Source of the DNA: Actinobacteria bacterium RBG_16_68_21
GTDB taxonomy: Bacteria > Actinomycetota > Acidimicrobiia > Spongiisociales > UBA11373
Direction of reading: 5' to 3'
Assembly (NCBI GenBank): GCA_001767695.1
Contig: MELR01000013.1
Location: 132,515 to 180,668, forward strand
DNA: 48,154 bases
Shown here: in pieces, positions 20,132 to 28,953 of the stretch
How positions within the stretch are numbered: the stretch's first letter is position 1
Layout of the letters: each line of letters opens with the position of its first letter
Notes under the pieces: generated by a model
Database searches by the model: none
The model's input: the letters and a program-made list of their open reading frames with translations, nothing else
Told to the model about the DNA's origin: nothing
Program-made: the position numbers and the translations under genes

Positions 20132-20470
20132 GTGTTCAGCGTCAGCCCCGCAGAGCTCCTCACCATCGCCCTCGTGGCGCTGATCGTCTTCGGACCGAAG
20201 CGCCTTCCCGAGATCTCGCGCAAGGCGGGGAAGGTGCTCCGCGAGCTCAAGGAAACCGCCGGTGAGCTCAAGGCGGGCCTGGAGGCCGAGCTCGACGCTT
20301 CCACCGGCTCCCTCGACGAGGTTCGCCGCGAGATGCGTTCCACGCTCGACGCCGTCGGAGGTCTCGCCCAACCCGATACCCCTCGCAAGCCGCGCACGCG
20401 ACCGGTGATCCGCGAGGGGACGGCCGCGGAGCCTGCCGACGGTGAGGTCGATTCCCCGGGCGCAGAATGA
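20132..20470 (+). CDS. tatA: Sec-independent translocase TatA/TatB
   Basis: VSPAELLTIALVALIVFGPKRLPEISRKAGKVLRELKE; adjacent tatC. Confidence 0.9.
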   Translation: MFSVSPAELLTIALVALIVFGPKRLPEISRKAGKVLRELKETAGELKAGLEAELDASTGSLDEVRREMRSTLDAVGGLAQPDTPRKPRTRPVIREGTAAEPADGEVDSPGAE

Positions 20471-21183
20471 GGAGTCGACAGCCGCAGCCGGTGATGGCTC
20501 ACCTCGAGGAGCTGCGCAGCAGGCTGATCAAGGCATCCCTGGCGATCGTGGCCGGGGCGGTCGTAGCCTTCGTCTTCCGTGGTTGGATCTTCGACGCACT
20601 CGTGCGCCCCTACGAACGGGTGGTCCTCGACCGCGAGCTGGCTTTCTTCCGGCCGACCGAGGCCTTCACCGTCTTCATGCGGCTCTCCCTGTTCGGGGGA
20701 TTCGTGTTGGCCAGCCCGGTGGTGATCTGGCAGCTGTGGGCGTTCATCGCGCCGGCACTGACCAAGCGGGAGCGGCGCGTGGTGATCCCGATCGTGGCGA
20801 TACTCGTCGTGCTCTTCCTCGGTGGCATCGCCTTCGGCTACTGGTCCCTCGATCGCGGCCTGAGTTTCCTCCTCGGGTTCGGAGGCGACAGGCTCGAACC
20901 GATCATCGGCGGCAACGAATATCTGTCATTCGCGGTCCGCTTTCTGCTCGTGTTCGGCCTGAGTTTCGAGTTTCCGGTGTTCGTGTACGCCGCAGCCGCG
21001 ATGGGACTCGTCGGTTGGCGGCGACTCGCCTCGGGCCGCCGCTGGGCGGTGTTGGCGATCGTGACCATCGGCGCGGTGCTCACGCCGAGCGGCGACCCCT
21101 TGACGCTCTTGCTGCTCTCGGTGCCCCTGTACATCCTCTATGAGGCGACCATCTGGCTGGTTCGCTTCACGCTGCATCGGTGA
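20467..21183 (+). CDS. tatC: Sec-independent translocase TatC
   Basis: PVMAHLEELRSRLIKASLAI...multi-TM; ATGA overlap with tatA. Confidence 0.95.
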   Translation: MRSRQPQPVMAHLEELRSRLIKASLAIVAGAVVAFVFRGWIFDALVRPYERVVLDRELAFFRPTEAFTVFMRLSLFGGFVLASPVVIWQLWAFIAPALTKRERRVVIPIVAILVVLFLGGIAFGYWSLDRGLSFLLGFGGDRLEPIIGGNEYLSFAVRFLLVFGLSFEFPVFVYAAAAMGLVGWRRLASGRRWAVLAIVTIGAVLTPSGDPLTLLLLSVPLYILYEATIWLVRFTLHR

Positions 21184-23678
21184 CCGCCACCGGATATCTC
21201 GCCGGCTTGGCGTTCTCCGCGGATCGCTTCCAGATCGAAGCCGCCGGGGCGGTCGACCGCGGGGCGTCCGTGGTGGTGACCGCCCCCACGGGAGCCGGCA
21301 AGACCGTCGTTGCGGAGGCTGCCATTGCCCGCGCTCTCGGCAGGGGGGAACGCGCGGTATACACGACTCCTCTCAAGGCGCTATCCAATCAGAAGTTCGG
21401 GGACTTCCGCGGTGATTACGGAGACGATCGGGTGGGACTTCTCACCGGTGACAACTCCATCAACGGCTCCGCCCCGATCGTCGTGATGACCACCGAGGTC
21501 CTGCGCAACATGATGTATGCCGGCAGCGCCGATCTCGACAGCGTCGGCGTGGTGGTCCTCGACGAGGTCCATTACCTGCAGGACCGAACCCGGGGCGGCG
21601 TTTGGGAGGAGATCATCATCCACCTCGATCGTCGCATCCCGCTCGTCGCTTTGTCGGCCACGATCGCCAATCCGGAGGAGTTCGCAGCATGGGTGCGGGA
21701 GCGGCGCGGCGACACCGCGCTGATCGTCGAGCGTGAGCGGCCGGTGCCTCTGGAGTCGCACTACTTGATACGGGATCGCTGGGAAGGGAGCGCCCTCCGG
21801 CTGCTCCCGGTGTTCCAGGGCCACCGCCCCAACGATCGCATCGGGAGGATGTTGCGGGGGAGTGGGGGAGCGCGCCGTTATGCGGCTCCGCGCCGTCACG
21901 AAACCTGTGAGCTGTTGCGATCTCGCAAGCTTCTCCCGGCGATCTACTTCATCTTCTCCCGAAGGGGTTGCGACGAAGCGGCCGCTTCGGTAGTCGACCG
22001 CGGGCTGCGTCTGACGACACCGGACGTCGCCGAGGAGATCGTGCGCCGGGCCGAGGAGGCGACCGCCCACCTCCGAGCCGACGACCTCGCGGTGCTCGGC
22101 TACGGAAGGTGGCTCCACGCCCTGCGCGCCGGGGTCGCCTCCCACCACGCCGGGCTGGTCCCCGCGATGAAGGAGACGGTCGAGCATCTGTTCTCGGCGG
22201 GTCTCGTCCGCCTGGTGTTCGCCACCGAGACTCTCGCTCTCGGAATCAACATGCCGGCCAGAACGGTGGTCCTGGAGAACCTGTCCAAGTACACCGGCGA
22301 GGGGCACGAACTCATCCAGGCCGGCGACTACACGCAGTTGACCGGTCGGGCGGGCCGGCGGGGCATCGACACCGATGGCTCCGCCGTCATCATGCACTCC
22401 CCGTACGTGCCCTTCGAGCGAGTCGCCGGGATCGCCGCCCGGGGGAGCCATCCGCTTCGCTCCAGCTTCCGCCCCACCTACAACATGGCGGTCAATCTGG
22501 TCGCCCGTTACGACCGGGAACACGCGGAGACGCTGCTCGCCTCCTCGTTCGCCCACTTCGCCGAGGACGCCAGACGCCGGGCGCTCCAGGAGGACCTGGC
22601 CGCCGATCTGGCCCGGCTCGAGGAGCTGAAGAGTTCCGCCTTTCACCCCGACGTCGACGTGTGGGCGCTGCTCGCCCAGTCCCCGGGGTCTCGCGACGGT
22701 GCCCTAGCCGCGTTCGCCGCACGAACCACCGCCGGAGATGTGCTCGAATGGCGGGAACGGGGCGCCGCGGTTCGCCACGCGGTCATCGCTCGCGGCACCG
22801 GCAAGCGGCCTCGCCTGCTGACGGTCTCCCAGGCCGGAGAGGTGCGACGCATCGCTCCGGAGAGGATGCCCGACACCGTCGCCCGCACCGGGCGAGTTGA
22901 GCTGCCCAGGCCCTTCCGGCCCCGGGATGCCTCCTACCGGCGGCTGGTGGCCGACCTCCTCGGCCGGTTCGAGCCCGGCCCGCCGGAGACCGTCAGCTTC
23001 TCCGACATCAGACCCGACGTGCCCGGGCTGGGCGCCCACCTCGAGGCGGCCCGGGGTGCCCGGCGTCTCGAGGAGAGGATCGAAACCCGCCGCCGACGCG
23101 CCGCCGCACTGGGGCCGGGAATCGTCCCCGGGTTCCGCGGTCTCCTCGGGCTGTTGGAGAGGCGCGGCTACCTGCGCGGGTGGAGCCTCACTCCCAAGGG
23201 CGATCGCCTCCGCCGCCTCTACAGCGAGATGGATCTCGTCCTCGGGGAGGTCCTGGCCGACGGTCTGCTTGGGGGACTCGACGGCCCGGACACGGCGGCC
23301 CTGGTGTCCGCCTTCACCTACGAGGCGCGGCGCGAGCCGACGGAGGTCGGGTGGCCCGCAGCGATCGCCGACCAGGCCGACAGGGTCGAAGCGATCTGGC
23401 GAGAGATAGTCGCCGAGGAGGATCGCGCCGGTCTGGTCCCCACCAGGCCCCCCGATGCCGGGTTCGCCGCGGTGGCGACGCGCTGGGTGGCCGGTGAGGA
23501 GCTGTCCGACCTCTTCGAGGAGGACGACGCCGACGTCGGGGACTTCGTACGGAACTGCCGTCAGCTGATCGACGTCCTCCGCCAGATTCTGGATGTCGAG
23601 GAGGGGGAGCTTCCCGGGGTTCGCGCCGCGCTGCGGGGTCTAGACCGGGGCGTGGTCGCCGCGGCGGGTGCAGTGTGA
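21180..23678 (+). CDS. helY: Ski2/HelY-like DEAD/DEAH-box RNA helicase
   Basis: FSADRFQIEAAGAV...APTGAGKTVVAE...DEVHYLQD...SATIAN...TGRAGRRGID. Confidence 0.88.
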   Translation: MTATGYLAGLAFSADRFQIEAAGAVDRGASVVVTAPTGAGKTVVAEAAIARALGRGERAVYTTPLKALSNQKFGDFRGDYGDDRVGLLTGDNSINGSAPIVVMTTEVLRNMMYAGSADLDSVGVVVLDEVHYLQDRTRGGVWEEIIIHLDRRIPLVALSATIANPEEFAAWVRERRGDTALIVERERPVPLESHYLIRDRWEGSALRLLPVFQGHRPNDRIGRMLRGSGGARRYAAPRRHETCELLRSRKLLPAIYFIFSRRGCDEAAASVVDRGLRLTTPDVAEEIVRRAEEATAHLRADDLAVLGYGRWLHALRAGVASHHAGLVPAMKETVEHLFSAGLVRLVFATETLALGINMPARTVVLENLSKYTGEGHELIQAGDYTQLTGRAGRRGIDTDGSAVIMHSPYVPFERVAGIAARGSHPLRSSFRPTYNMAVNLVARYDREHAETLLASSFAHFAEDARRRALQEDLAADLARLEELKSSAFHPDVDVWALLAQSPGSRDGALAAFAARTTAGDVLEWRERGAAVRHAVIARGTGKRPRLLTVSQAGEVRRIAPERMPDTVARTGRVELPRPFRPRDASYRRLVADLLGRFEPGPPETVSFSDIRPDVPGLGAHLEAARGARRLEERIETRRRRAAALGPGIVPGFRGLLGLLERRGYLRGWSLTPKGDRLRRLYSEMDLVLGEVLADGLLGGLDGPDTAALVSAFTYEARREPTEVGWPAAIADQADRVEAIWREIVAEEDRAGLVPTRPPDAGFAAVATRWVAGEELSDLFEEDDADVGDFVRNCRQLIDVLRQILDVEEGELPGVRAALRGLDRGVVAAAGAV

Positions 23679-24490
23679 GCTGGCGGGTGCTCGTCGCCGA
23701 CGGTTCGAGTCCGGCCCCGCTGGCGGCCGAGTTGTCCCGGCAACTCGTGTCGCATCGCTTCGTGACTCCCGGCAGCAGCGATCTGGCGCAGACCGTGTCC
23801 GCCGAGTTGCACGCCGGCTTCACCAGGCTGGCCGTCCAGGGCGGCGACCCGGAGATCGCCGCCGTCATCGGCGCGGTGCTCGAGGCCGGATTCGCCGGGA
23901 GGGTCGACCTGGCGCTGCTCCCCTCGAGGGAGCGATCCGAGCTGGCACGCACCTTTGCCCTCGGCGACAGTCTGGCGGAGGGGGTCCGTCGCCTGGCGCA
24001 CGGTGATCCCTATCCCATCGACATCGGGGTGGTCACCGGGTCGTTCGGCAGGATGGCGTTCATCAACTCGGTGAGCACCGGCGTGCTCGCCGGGGGCCCC
24101 GCCTGGTTCCCCTTCTGGCCGCGACCCCTGCGAGTCGCCGGACGGGTCGTGATCGAAGGTGGCCCGACACCAGTGGAGACGATGGCCTCGGGGGTCCTGG
24201 TGCTCAACGGCCAGTTCTGGGGCGACTGGATCGGTGCGCCCCGATCGACGCTGGTCGACGGCGTGGTCGACCTGCAGTTGTTCACCGGGACGAGGCGCCA
24301 GCTCAGCCGGCTCCGGCCGGCCTTTCGCGCCGGGATGCATGTGCGTGCCGCCGGGGTTCGGCGGCTGGCGGTGTCCCGCGCCGAGGTCGATCAGCCCCCT
24401 GGGTGGCAGGTGGTGGTCGACGGGATCCGCGTCGGCCGGGGGCCCTTCTCGGTGGAGGTGGTGGCGGGGGCGGTTCGCCTGGCGGTGTGA
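23675..24490 (+). CDS. Divergent diacylglycerol/lipid kinase-family protein
   Basis: Overall DAGK layout; QGGDPEIAAVIGAVL where GGDGTxxE is expected; C-terminal VDGVVDLQLFTG. Confidence 0.6.
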   Translation: MSWRVLVADGSSPAPLAAELSRQLVSHRFVTPGSSDLAQTVSAELHAGFTRLAVQGGDPEIAAVIGAVLEAGFAGRVDLALLPSRERSELARTFALGDSLAEGVRRLAHGDPYPIDIGVVTGSFGRMAFINSVSTGVLAGGPAWFPFWPRPLRVAGRVVIEGGPTPVETMASGVLVLNGQFWGDWIGAPRSTLVDGVVDLQLFTGTRRQLSRLRPAFRAGMHVRAAGVRRLAVSRAEVDQPPGWQVVVDGIRVGRGPFSVEVVAGAVRLAV

Positions 24491-24540
24491 TCCGTTCCGC
24501 CGCAGATATACTCCGGCCGCCTCGACACCGTGAGGGATCA

Positions 24541-24999
24541 ATGCCGTCGAAAACCGACGACTTCGCAGAGCCGGACGAGGACTGGTCCGAAGACGAGGAA
24601 TCGGGCGAGTCCGACGACATCGAAGACCTGGAGGACGTCGAAGACCTCGATGATCTCGAGGAGGTCGACGAGGATCTGGAAGAGATCGACGCCACCCTCG
24701 AGGTAGCCGCCGTCCTCGACGAGGATGAGGAGGCGGAGGAGGACGAGGACGAGGAGAGCGAGGCCCTCGACGAGCTCGAGGCCGAGGAGCTCGACATGCT
24801 CACCGAGGACGAGGAGGCGGAGAGCCTTCCCGTCGACGAGGCTGAGGAGATCCGCAAGCTCCGCCGCGAGGCGATCGAACTCGATGTACCCGCGGAGACG
24901 GCGGGGCAGGGCGAGTTCGTGTGCCAGTCATGCTTCCTGGTGAAACGGGTCGTCCAGCTCGCCGACAAGCGGAGGCAGCTCTGCCGCGACTGCGCGTGA
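24541..24999 (+). CDS. DUF4193-family protein: highly acidic with C-terminal zinc-finger-like cysteines
   Basis: Long D/E-rich region, then FVCQSCFLVKRVVQLADKRRQLCRDCA; -10 TATACT at 24507-24512. Confidence 0.8.
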   Translation: MPSKTDDFAEPDEDWSEDEESGESDDIEDLEDVEDLDDLEEVDEDLEEIDATLEVAAVLDEDEEAEEDEDEESEALDELEAEELDMLTEDEEAESLPVDEAEEIRKLRREAIELDVPAETAGQGEFVCQSCFLVKRVVQLADKRRQLCRDCA

Positions 25000-25030
25000 G
25001 CGAGCGTCTGCGCCGTACCCTGGGTGGCCT

Positions 25031-25501
25031 GTGATCGACGCACGACCGGCAACCGGCGCGGACCTGGCGGTGATCGCCGCCCTCTATCGAGAGCTCGCCG
25101 CCGAGATGGATGCGCTCAGACCGCTGTGGTCGGAGGCGGAGGGTCTCGCCGCGCCGCTCGAGGACTCGCTGCGCGTTGCATTGTCCGGCCCGCCTTGGTG
25201 GGGATACGTCGGCACCCTCGACGCCGTGCCGCTCGCATTCCTGCTCGCTCGTGACGAGCCGTTGCTGCCTCCTCACGCAGACACGTTGGTGGCGGCGATT
25301 CGGTTCGTGTTCACGCTTGCCGAAGCACGCCAGGTCGGACTCGGCGAGGCGATGATCACGGCGTTCATGCGTGACGCCGCGACCCGGGGCATCGGGCTCT
25401 TCGACGCCCACGTCTCACCGGGACACCGGGAGGCGAAGAACTTCTTCGAGTCGAACGGATTCACCGCCCGGTCGATCACAATGCACCGGGGCAATCGCTG
25501 A
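25031..25501 (+). CDS. GNAT-family N-acetyltransferase
   Basis: IDARPATGADLAVIAALYREL...GLGEAMITAFMRDAATRGIGLFDAHVSPGHREAKNFFESNGF. Confidence 0.85.
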   Translation: MIDARPATGADLAVIAALYRELAAEMDALRPLWSEAEGLAAPLEDSLRVALSGPPWWGYVGTLDAVPLAFLLARDEPLLPPHADTLVAAIRFVFTLAEARQVGLGEAMITAFMRDAATRGIGLFDAHVSPGHREAKNFFESNGFTARSITMHRGNR

Positions 25502-25872
25502 TGGCCCCGGCTCCCCACGAACGGCCGTTCGTGGATACCGTCTACTCCACCGCCGACCTACCCGACACCCCACAGCGCGATTACCGGATTCCCGCATCCG
25601 GATGGCTCCAAGCCCCGAGCGAGCTCCTCTCCTTGGGCGACGATCTGGGAGAGCCGGTGGAGTACAAACGCCGCATCGGCAGGTATCTCCTCTGGCGGGC
25701 CGGGCCTCCGGTCGGGGAAGCCCGCTACCTGGCCGTCTCCGACGACGGAGCGACCTGCCTGCGTTTCGATCTGCACGGCCGGAGGGGGGAGGGCTCCGGG
25801 CCCGACGGGGCGCGGCACACCCGCTTCCGGACCTGGAAGGAGGCTCTGCACGCCGATGGGGGTGGCTTGTGA
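25501..25872 (+). CDS. Hypothetical protein, about 123 aa
   Basis: MAPAPHERPFVDTVYSTADLPDTPQRDYRIPASGW...; packed between overlapping genes. Confidence 0.65.
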   Translation: MAPAPHERPFVDTVYSTADLPDTPQRDYRIPASGWLQAPSELLSLGDDLGEPVEYKRRIGRYLLWRAGPPVGEARYLAVSDDGATCLRFDLHGRRGEGSGPDGARHTRFRTWKEALHADGGGL

Positions 25873-27254
25873 CCATTCCTCAGGGGGAACTCTCCGAGCT
25901 CCTCATCGCCCTGATCCGCAACGCATGCGTCAACGACGGGACCCGGGAATCGGGCCACGAGGCCCGCTCGATCGCCACCCTGGCGGGATTCTTCGGGCAG
26001 GCCGGGCAGGTGTTCGAGCCCGAGCCGGGCCGCTGCAGCGCCGTGTACCGGGTTCCGGGACGGTCTTCCGCGGCGCCGACGCTCATGCTCATGGGCCACG
26101 TCGACGTGGTGCCCGCCGATGCCTCCGGGTGGTCGGCGGATCCTTTCGGCGGTGAGCGCCGCGACGGCTTCATATGGGGTCGGGGAGCCATCGACATGCT
26201 CAACCAGACGGCGGCGATGGCGGCCGTGTTCCGTCGGTACCTCGTCGGTGACGAGCCCCCGCTGGCCGGCGACCTGGTGTTCCTGGCGGTCGCCGATGAG
26301 GAGGCCGGGAGCGGGCTCGGGGCGCGGTGGCTCGTCGAGAACCACTGGGAGGCGGTCGCCTGTGACTACCAGCTGACCGAGATCGGTACTCCGATGCTCT
26401 GGGGACGCTCCGGCCCCGGCCTCCCGGTGACCGTGGCCGAGAAGGGCCCACACTGGCGGCGGCTGCGCACCGGAGGAGCGCCCGGTCACGGGAGCCAGCC
26501 CTATGCCACCCAGAACGCGCTCGTTCCGCTCGCCGATGCCATCGCCCGGCTGGGCGATTCGCCCTCGCCCGCGGTCATCACCGACGAGTGGCGTCGATTC
26601 GTCGCCGCCTGGGACCCCGACCCATCCCTCGCCGCCGACCTCACGGACCTCGACCGGATCGACCGGGCGATCGATCGCATCGCCGTCGACGATATCGGGC
26701 TCGCCAGGTGGGTGCACGCCTGCACCCACCTGACGATCAGCCCCAACACCCTGCGCGCCGGGGTAAAGGCCAACGTGGTCCCCGCCGCCGCGGTGGCCGA
26801 GATCGACGTTCGCACGCTTCCCGGTCAGGACCGCGCCGACGTCCACGACCACTTCCGCAAGGTGGTGGGACCGGCCTTCGAGGAAATTACGGTCGAAGAG
26901 ATGGAGAACACGGTCGCATCAGGATCGGTACCCGATGGTCCGCTGTGGCGGGCCCTCGACGGGGCCCGGGGGGAGATCGCCCCCGACTCCCACCTCCTCC
27001 CGGCGATGATCCCCGTCGGGACGGATGCCCGCTTCTTCCGCCCCAAGGGAACGGTCTCCTACGGCGTCGGCCTTTTCGATCGCCGGGTGGGTTTCGGCGA
27101 CTTCCTCACGATGTTCCACGGCTACGACGAACGAGTCAGTGAGGAGTCGCTCGGCCTCACCGCCGCCCTGCTGGTGAGAACGGTGGCCCGTTTCGGCGAG
27201 GAGATCGCCCGCGCCGGATATCCGGGGCGCGGCGACCGGAAGACAGGGAAGTGA
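25869..27254 (+). CDS. M20-family metallopeptidase
   Basis: GTG start; LMGHVDVVPADASGWSADPFGGERRDGFIWGRGAIDM...VADEEAGS. Confidence 0.9.
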   Translation: MTIPQGELSELLIALIRNACVNDGTRESGHEARSIATLAGFFGQAGQVFEPEPGRCSAVYRVPGRSSAAPTLMLMGHVDVVPADASGWSADPFGGERRDGFIWGRGAIDMLNQTAAMAAVFRRYLVGDEPPLAGDLVFLAVADEEAGSGLGARWLVENHWEAVACDYQLTEIGTPMLWGRSGPGLPVTVAEKGPHWRRLRTGGAPGHGSQPYATQNALVPLADAIARLGDSPSPAVITDEWRRFVAAWDPDPSLAADLTDLDRIDRAIDRIAVDDIGLARWVHACTHLTISPNTLRAGVKANVVPAAAVAEIDVRTLPGQDRADVHDHFRKVVGPAFEEITVEEMENTVASGSVPDGPLWRALDGARGEIAPDSHLLPAMIPVGTDARFFRPKGTVSYGVGLFDRRVGFGDFLTMFHGYDERVSEESLGLTAALLVRTVARFGEEIARAGYPGRGDRKTGK

Positions 27255-27255
27255 G

Positions 27256-28044
27256 GTGAGGACGACTGTCGGATCCCACCATCCCGGCAACGTCGTCCTC
27301 GACCTCGACGGCTGCCTCTACGTCGAGGACGAGGCCGTACCGGGCGCCGGGGATGCCCTGGGAGCGCTGGCCGCGGCGGGATTCCGGATCATCCTCGCCA
27401 CCAACAACTCCACGAAGACCCCGGAGGTGGTGGCGGAGCGGGTGGAGAGCATCGTCGGTCATGCCGTCGATCCCGCCTGGGTGATCACCTCCGCGGTTGC
27501 CGCCCGATCGATGCTGGTCGCCGGTGACCAACCGGTGCTCACCGTCGGCGAGCCCGGTCTCGCCGCGACCATGCGGGAGTGGGGAGTGGCCATGACCGAC
27601 GAATCCGCCGCGGCACACACGGTCGTCGTCGGCCTCGACCGGGGGTTCACCTACGACCGGCTGCGCCAGGCCTCCCACGCCCTGCTCCGCGGCGCCCGCT
27701 TCATCGCCACCAATCCCGACGCCACCTTCCCCACCGCCGGCCTCGCCGACCCGGGGGCGGGATCGATGGTCGCCGCGGTGGCGTTCGCCTCCGGGCGGCA
27801 ACCGGAGTTCGCCGGCAAGCCGTTCGAACCGATGCGGCGCTGCGTGGCAGCCCTCCTCGGCCCCGGGCCCACCTGGGTCGTCGGGGACCGTGCCGAGACG
27901 GACCTGGCTTTCGGAATACCGGCCGGGTGGACAACCGTGTTGGTGATGACCGGGGTGACCCACGACCCGGACGGGATCGACCCCCCGCCCGACCACGTGC
28001 TCACCTCGGTCGCCGACCTGCCTTCAGTGCTGATTCAGGCGTAG
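27256..28044 (+). CDS. HAD-IIA hydrolase (NagD-like), positional equivalent of mycobacterial Rv1692
   Basis: VVLDLDGCLYVEDEAVPGAGDALGALAAAGFRIILATNNSTKTPE...VGDRAETDLAFGIPAGWTTVLVMTGV. Confidence 0.88.
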   Translation: MRTTVGSHHPGNVVLDLDGCLYVEDEAVPGAGDALGALAAAGFRIILATNNSTKTPEVVAERVESIVGHAVDPAWVITSAVAARSMLVAGDQPVLTVGEPGLAATMREWGVAMTDESAAAHTVVVGLDRGFTYDRLRQASHALLRGARFIATNPDATFPTAGLADPGAGSMVAAVAFASGRQPEFAGKPFEPMRRCVAALLGPGPTWVVGDRAETDLAFGIPAGWTTVLVMTGVTHDPDGIDPPPDHVLTSVADLPSVLIQA

Positions 28045-28763
28045 ACCGCCGTCTCCCCGGCCGCCGTCCGCGCCAACAGTTGCCGTCGAAACATGGCGGC
28101 GACCAGGGCGCCGAACGCGAACCCGGCCACGTGCGCCTGCCAGGCGACGCCGGTGTCGTCGCCCACCAGGAGGAACTGGCTCAGAAACCACAGGCCGAGG
28201 AACCACACGGCGGGGATGGCCACGACCCGGTAGAGGATGAACGTCATGACCTGGTGGCGGGGAAACAGCACCAGATACGCCCCCATCACTCCGGCGATGG
28301 CGCCCGACGCTCCGACCAGAGGAACCGTGAGAGTCGGGTTGACCACGACGAAACCGATGGTGGCGGCCACTCCCGCCGCCAGGTAGAAGACCGCGAACAG
28401 CAGCGATCCGAAGGCCTCTTCGACGTTGTTCCCGAAGATCCACAGGCTCCACATGTTGAAGAGGATGTGGGCGAGCCCGGCGTGGAGGAACATCGACACG
28501 AACACGGACAGCCAGATCTGCTTGTCGGGGAACACCGCCTCGGCGGCGTTCCCGTCGAGGCAGACCCCGGCGTTCACCTCGAACACCGAGACCGGTTCGC
28601 CACTGCTCACCTCACAGGCGACGGCGGCGTGCTCGTAGGCGAAGCGATCCGATTCCGGAGATGCCTGCGGGGTCATGAGGAACACGACGACGTTTCCGGC
28701 GATGATCAGCCACGTGATCAACGGCCGGATGCGCGTCGGGTTGACATCACGAACCGGTAACAA
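28035..28763 (-). CDS. Rhomboid-family intramembrane serine protease
   Basis: TTG start (M)LPVRDVNPTRIRPLITWLIIAGNVVVF with SD AGGAAG; GASGAIAG catalytic Ser; AHVAGF His; multi-TM. Confidence 0.88.
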   Translation of the reverse strand: MLPVRDVNPTRIRPLITWLIIAGNVVVFLMTPQASPESDRFAYEHAAVACEVSSGEPVSVFEVNAGVCLDGNAAEAVFPDKQIWLSVFVSMFLHAGLAHILFNMWSLWIFGNNVEEAFGSLLFAVFYLAAGVAATIGFVVVNPTLTVPLVGASGAIAGVMGAYLVLFPRHQVMTFILYRVVAIPAVWFLGLWFLSQFLLVGDDTGVAWQAHVAGFAFGALVAAMFRRQLLARTAAGETAVYA

Positions 28764-28773
28764 TGCGCACTTC

Positions 28774-28796
28774 CTGTCGGCCAGTGCGGGGATAAT
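28774..28796 (+). promoter_or_regulatory. RecA-NDp (PafBC-type)-like promoter candidate
   Basis: CTGTCGGCC-N8-GATAAT; 6/9 to recalled consensus TTGTCRGTG-N8-TANNNT; 7 nt before ATG 28804. Confidence 0.35.
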
Positions 28797-28803
28797 GCCC
28801 CTC

Positions 28804-28953
28804 ATGGATGATACGCCCCTCGACTCATTGCTCTCCGAGCTCGCCTCGGCCGACCCCGCCGAGGCCCCCGACCTGGCCGACAAGCTCTCCGAGGCGCTCA
28901 CCGAGGCGCTGGAGTCCGGGGGTGAGGAGGAAGCGTCTGCGCCGCCGGCTTGA
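28804..28953 (+). CDS. 49-aa acidic protein upstream of tlyA (positional equivalent of Rv1693)
   Basis: MDDTPLDSLLSELASADPAEAPDLADKLSEALTEALESGGEEEASAPPA; -10 GATAAT + 7 nt; overlaps tlyA. Confidence 0.6.
   Translation: MDDTPLDSLLSELASADPAEAPDLADKLSEALTEALESGGEEEASAPPA

Noticed and set aside
24541-24900. GAG/GAC-rich repetitive DNA as a possible repeat array
   Set aside because: Explained by the acidic D/E-rich coding sequence of a DUF4193-like protein; no regular period.
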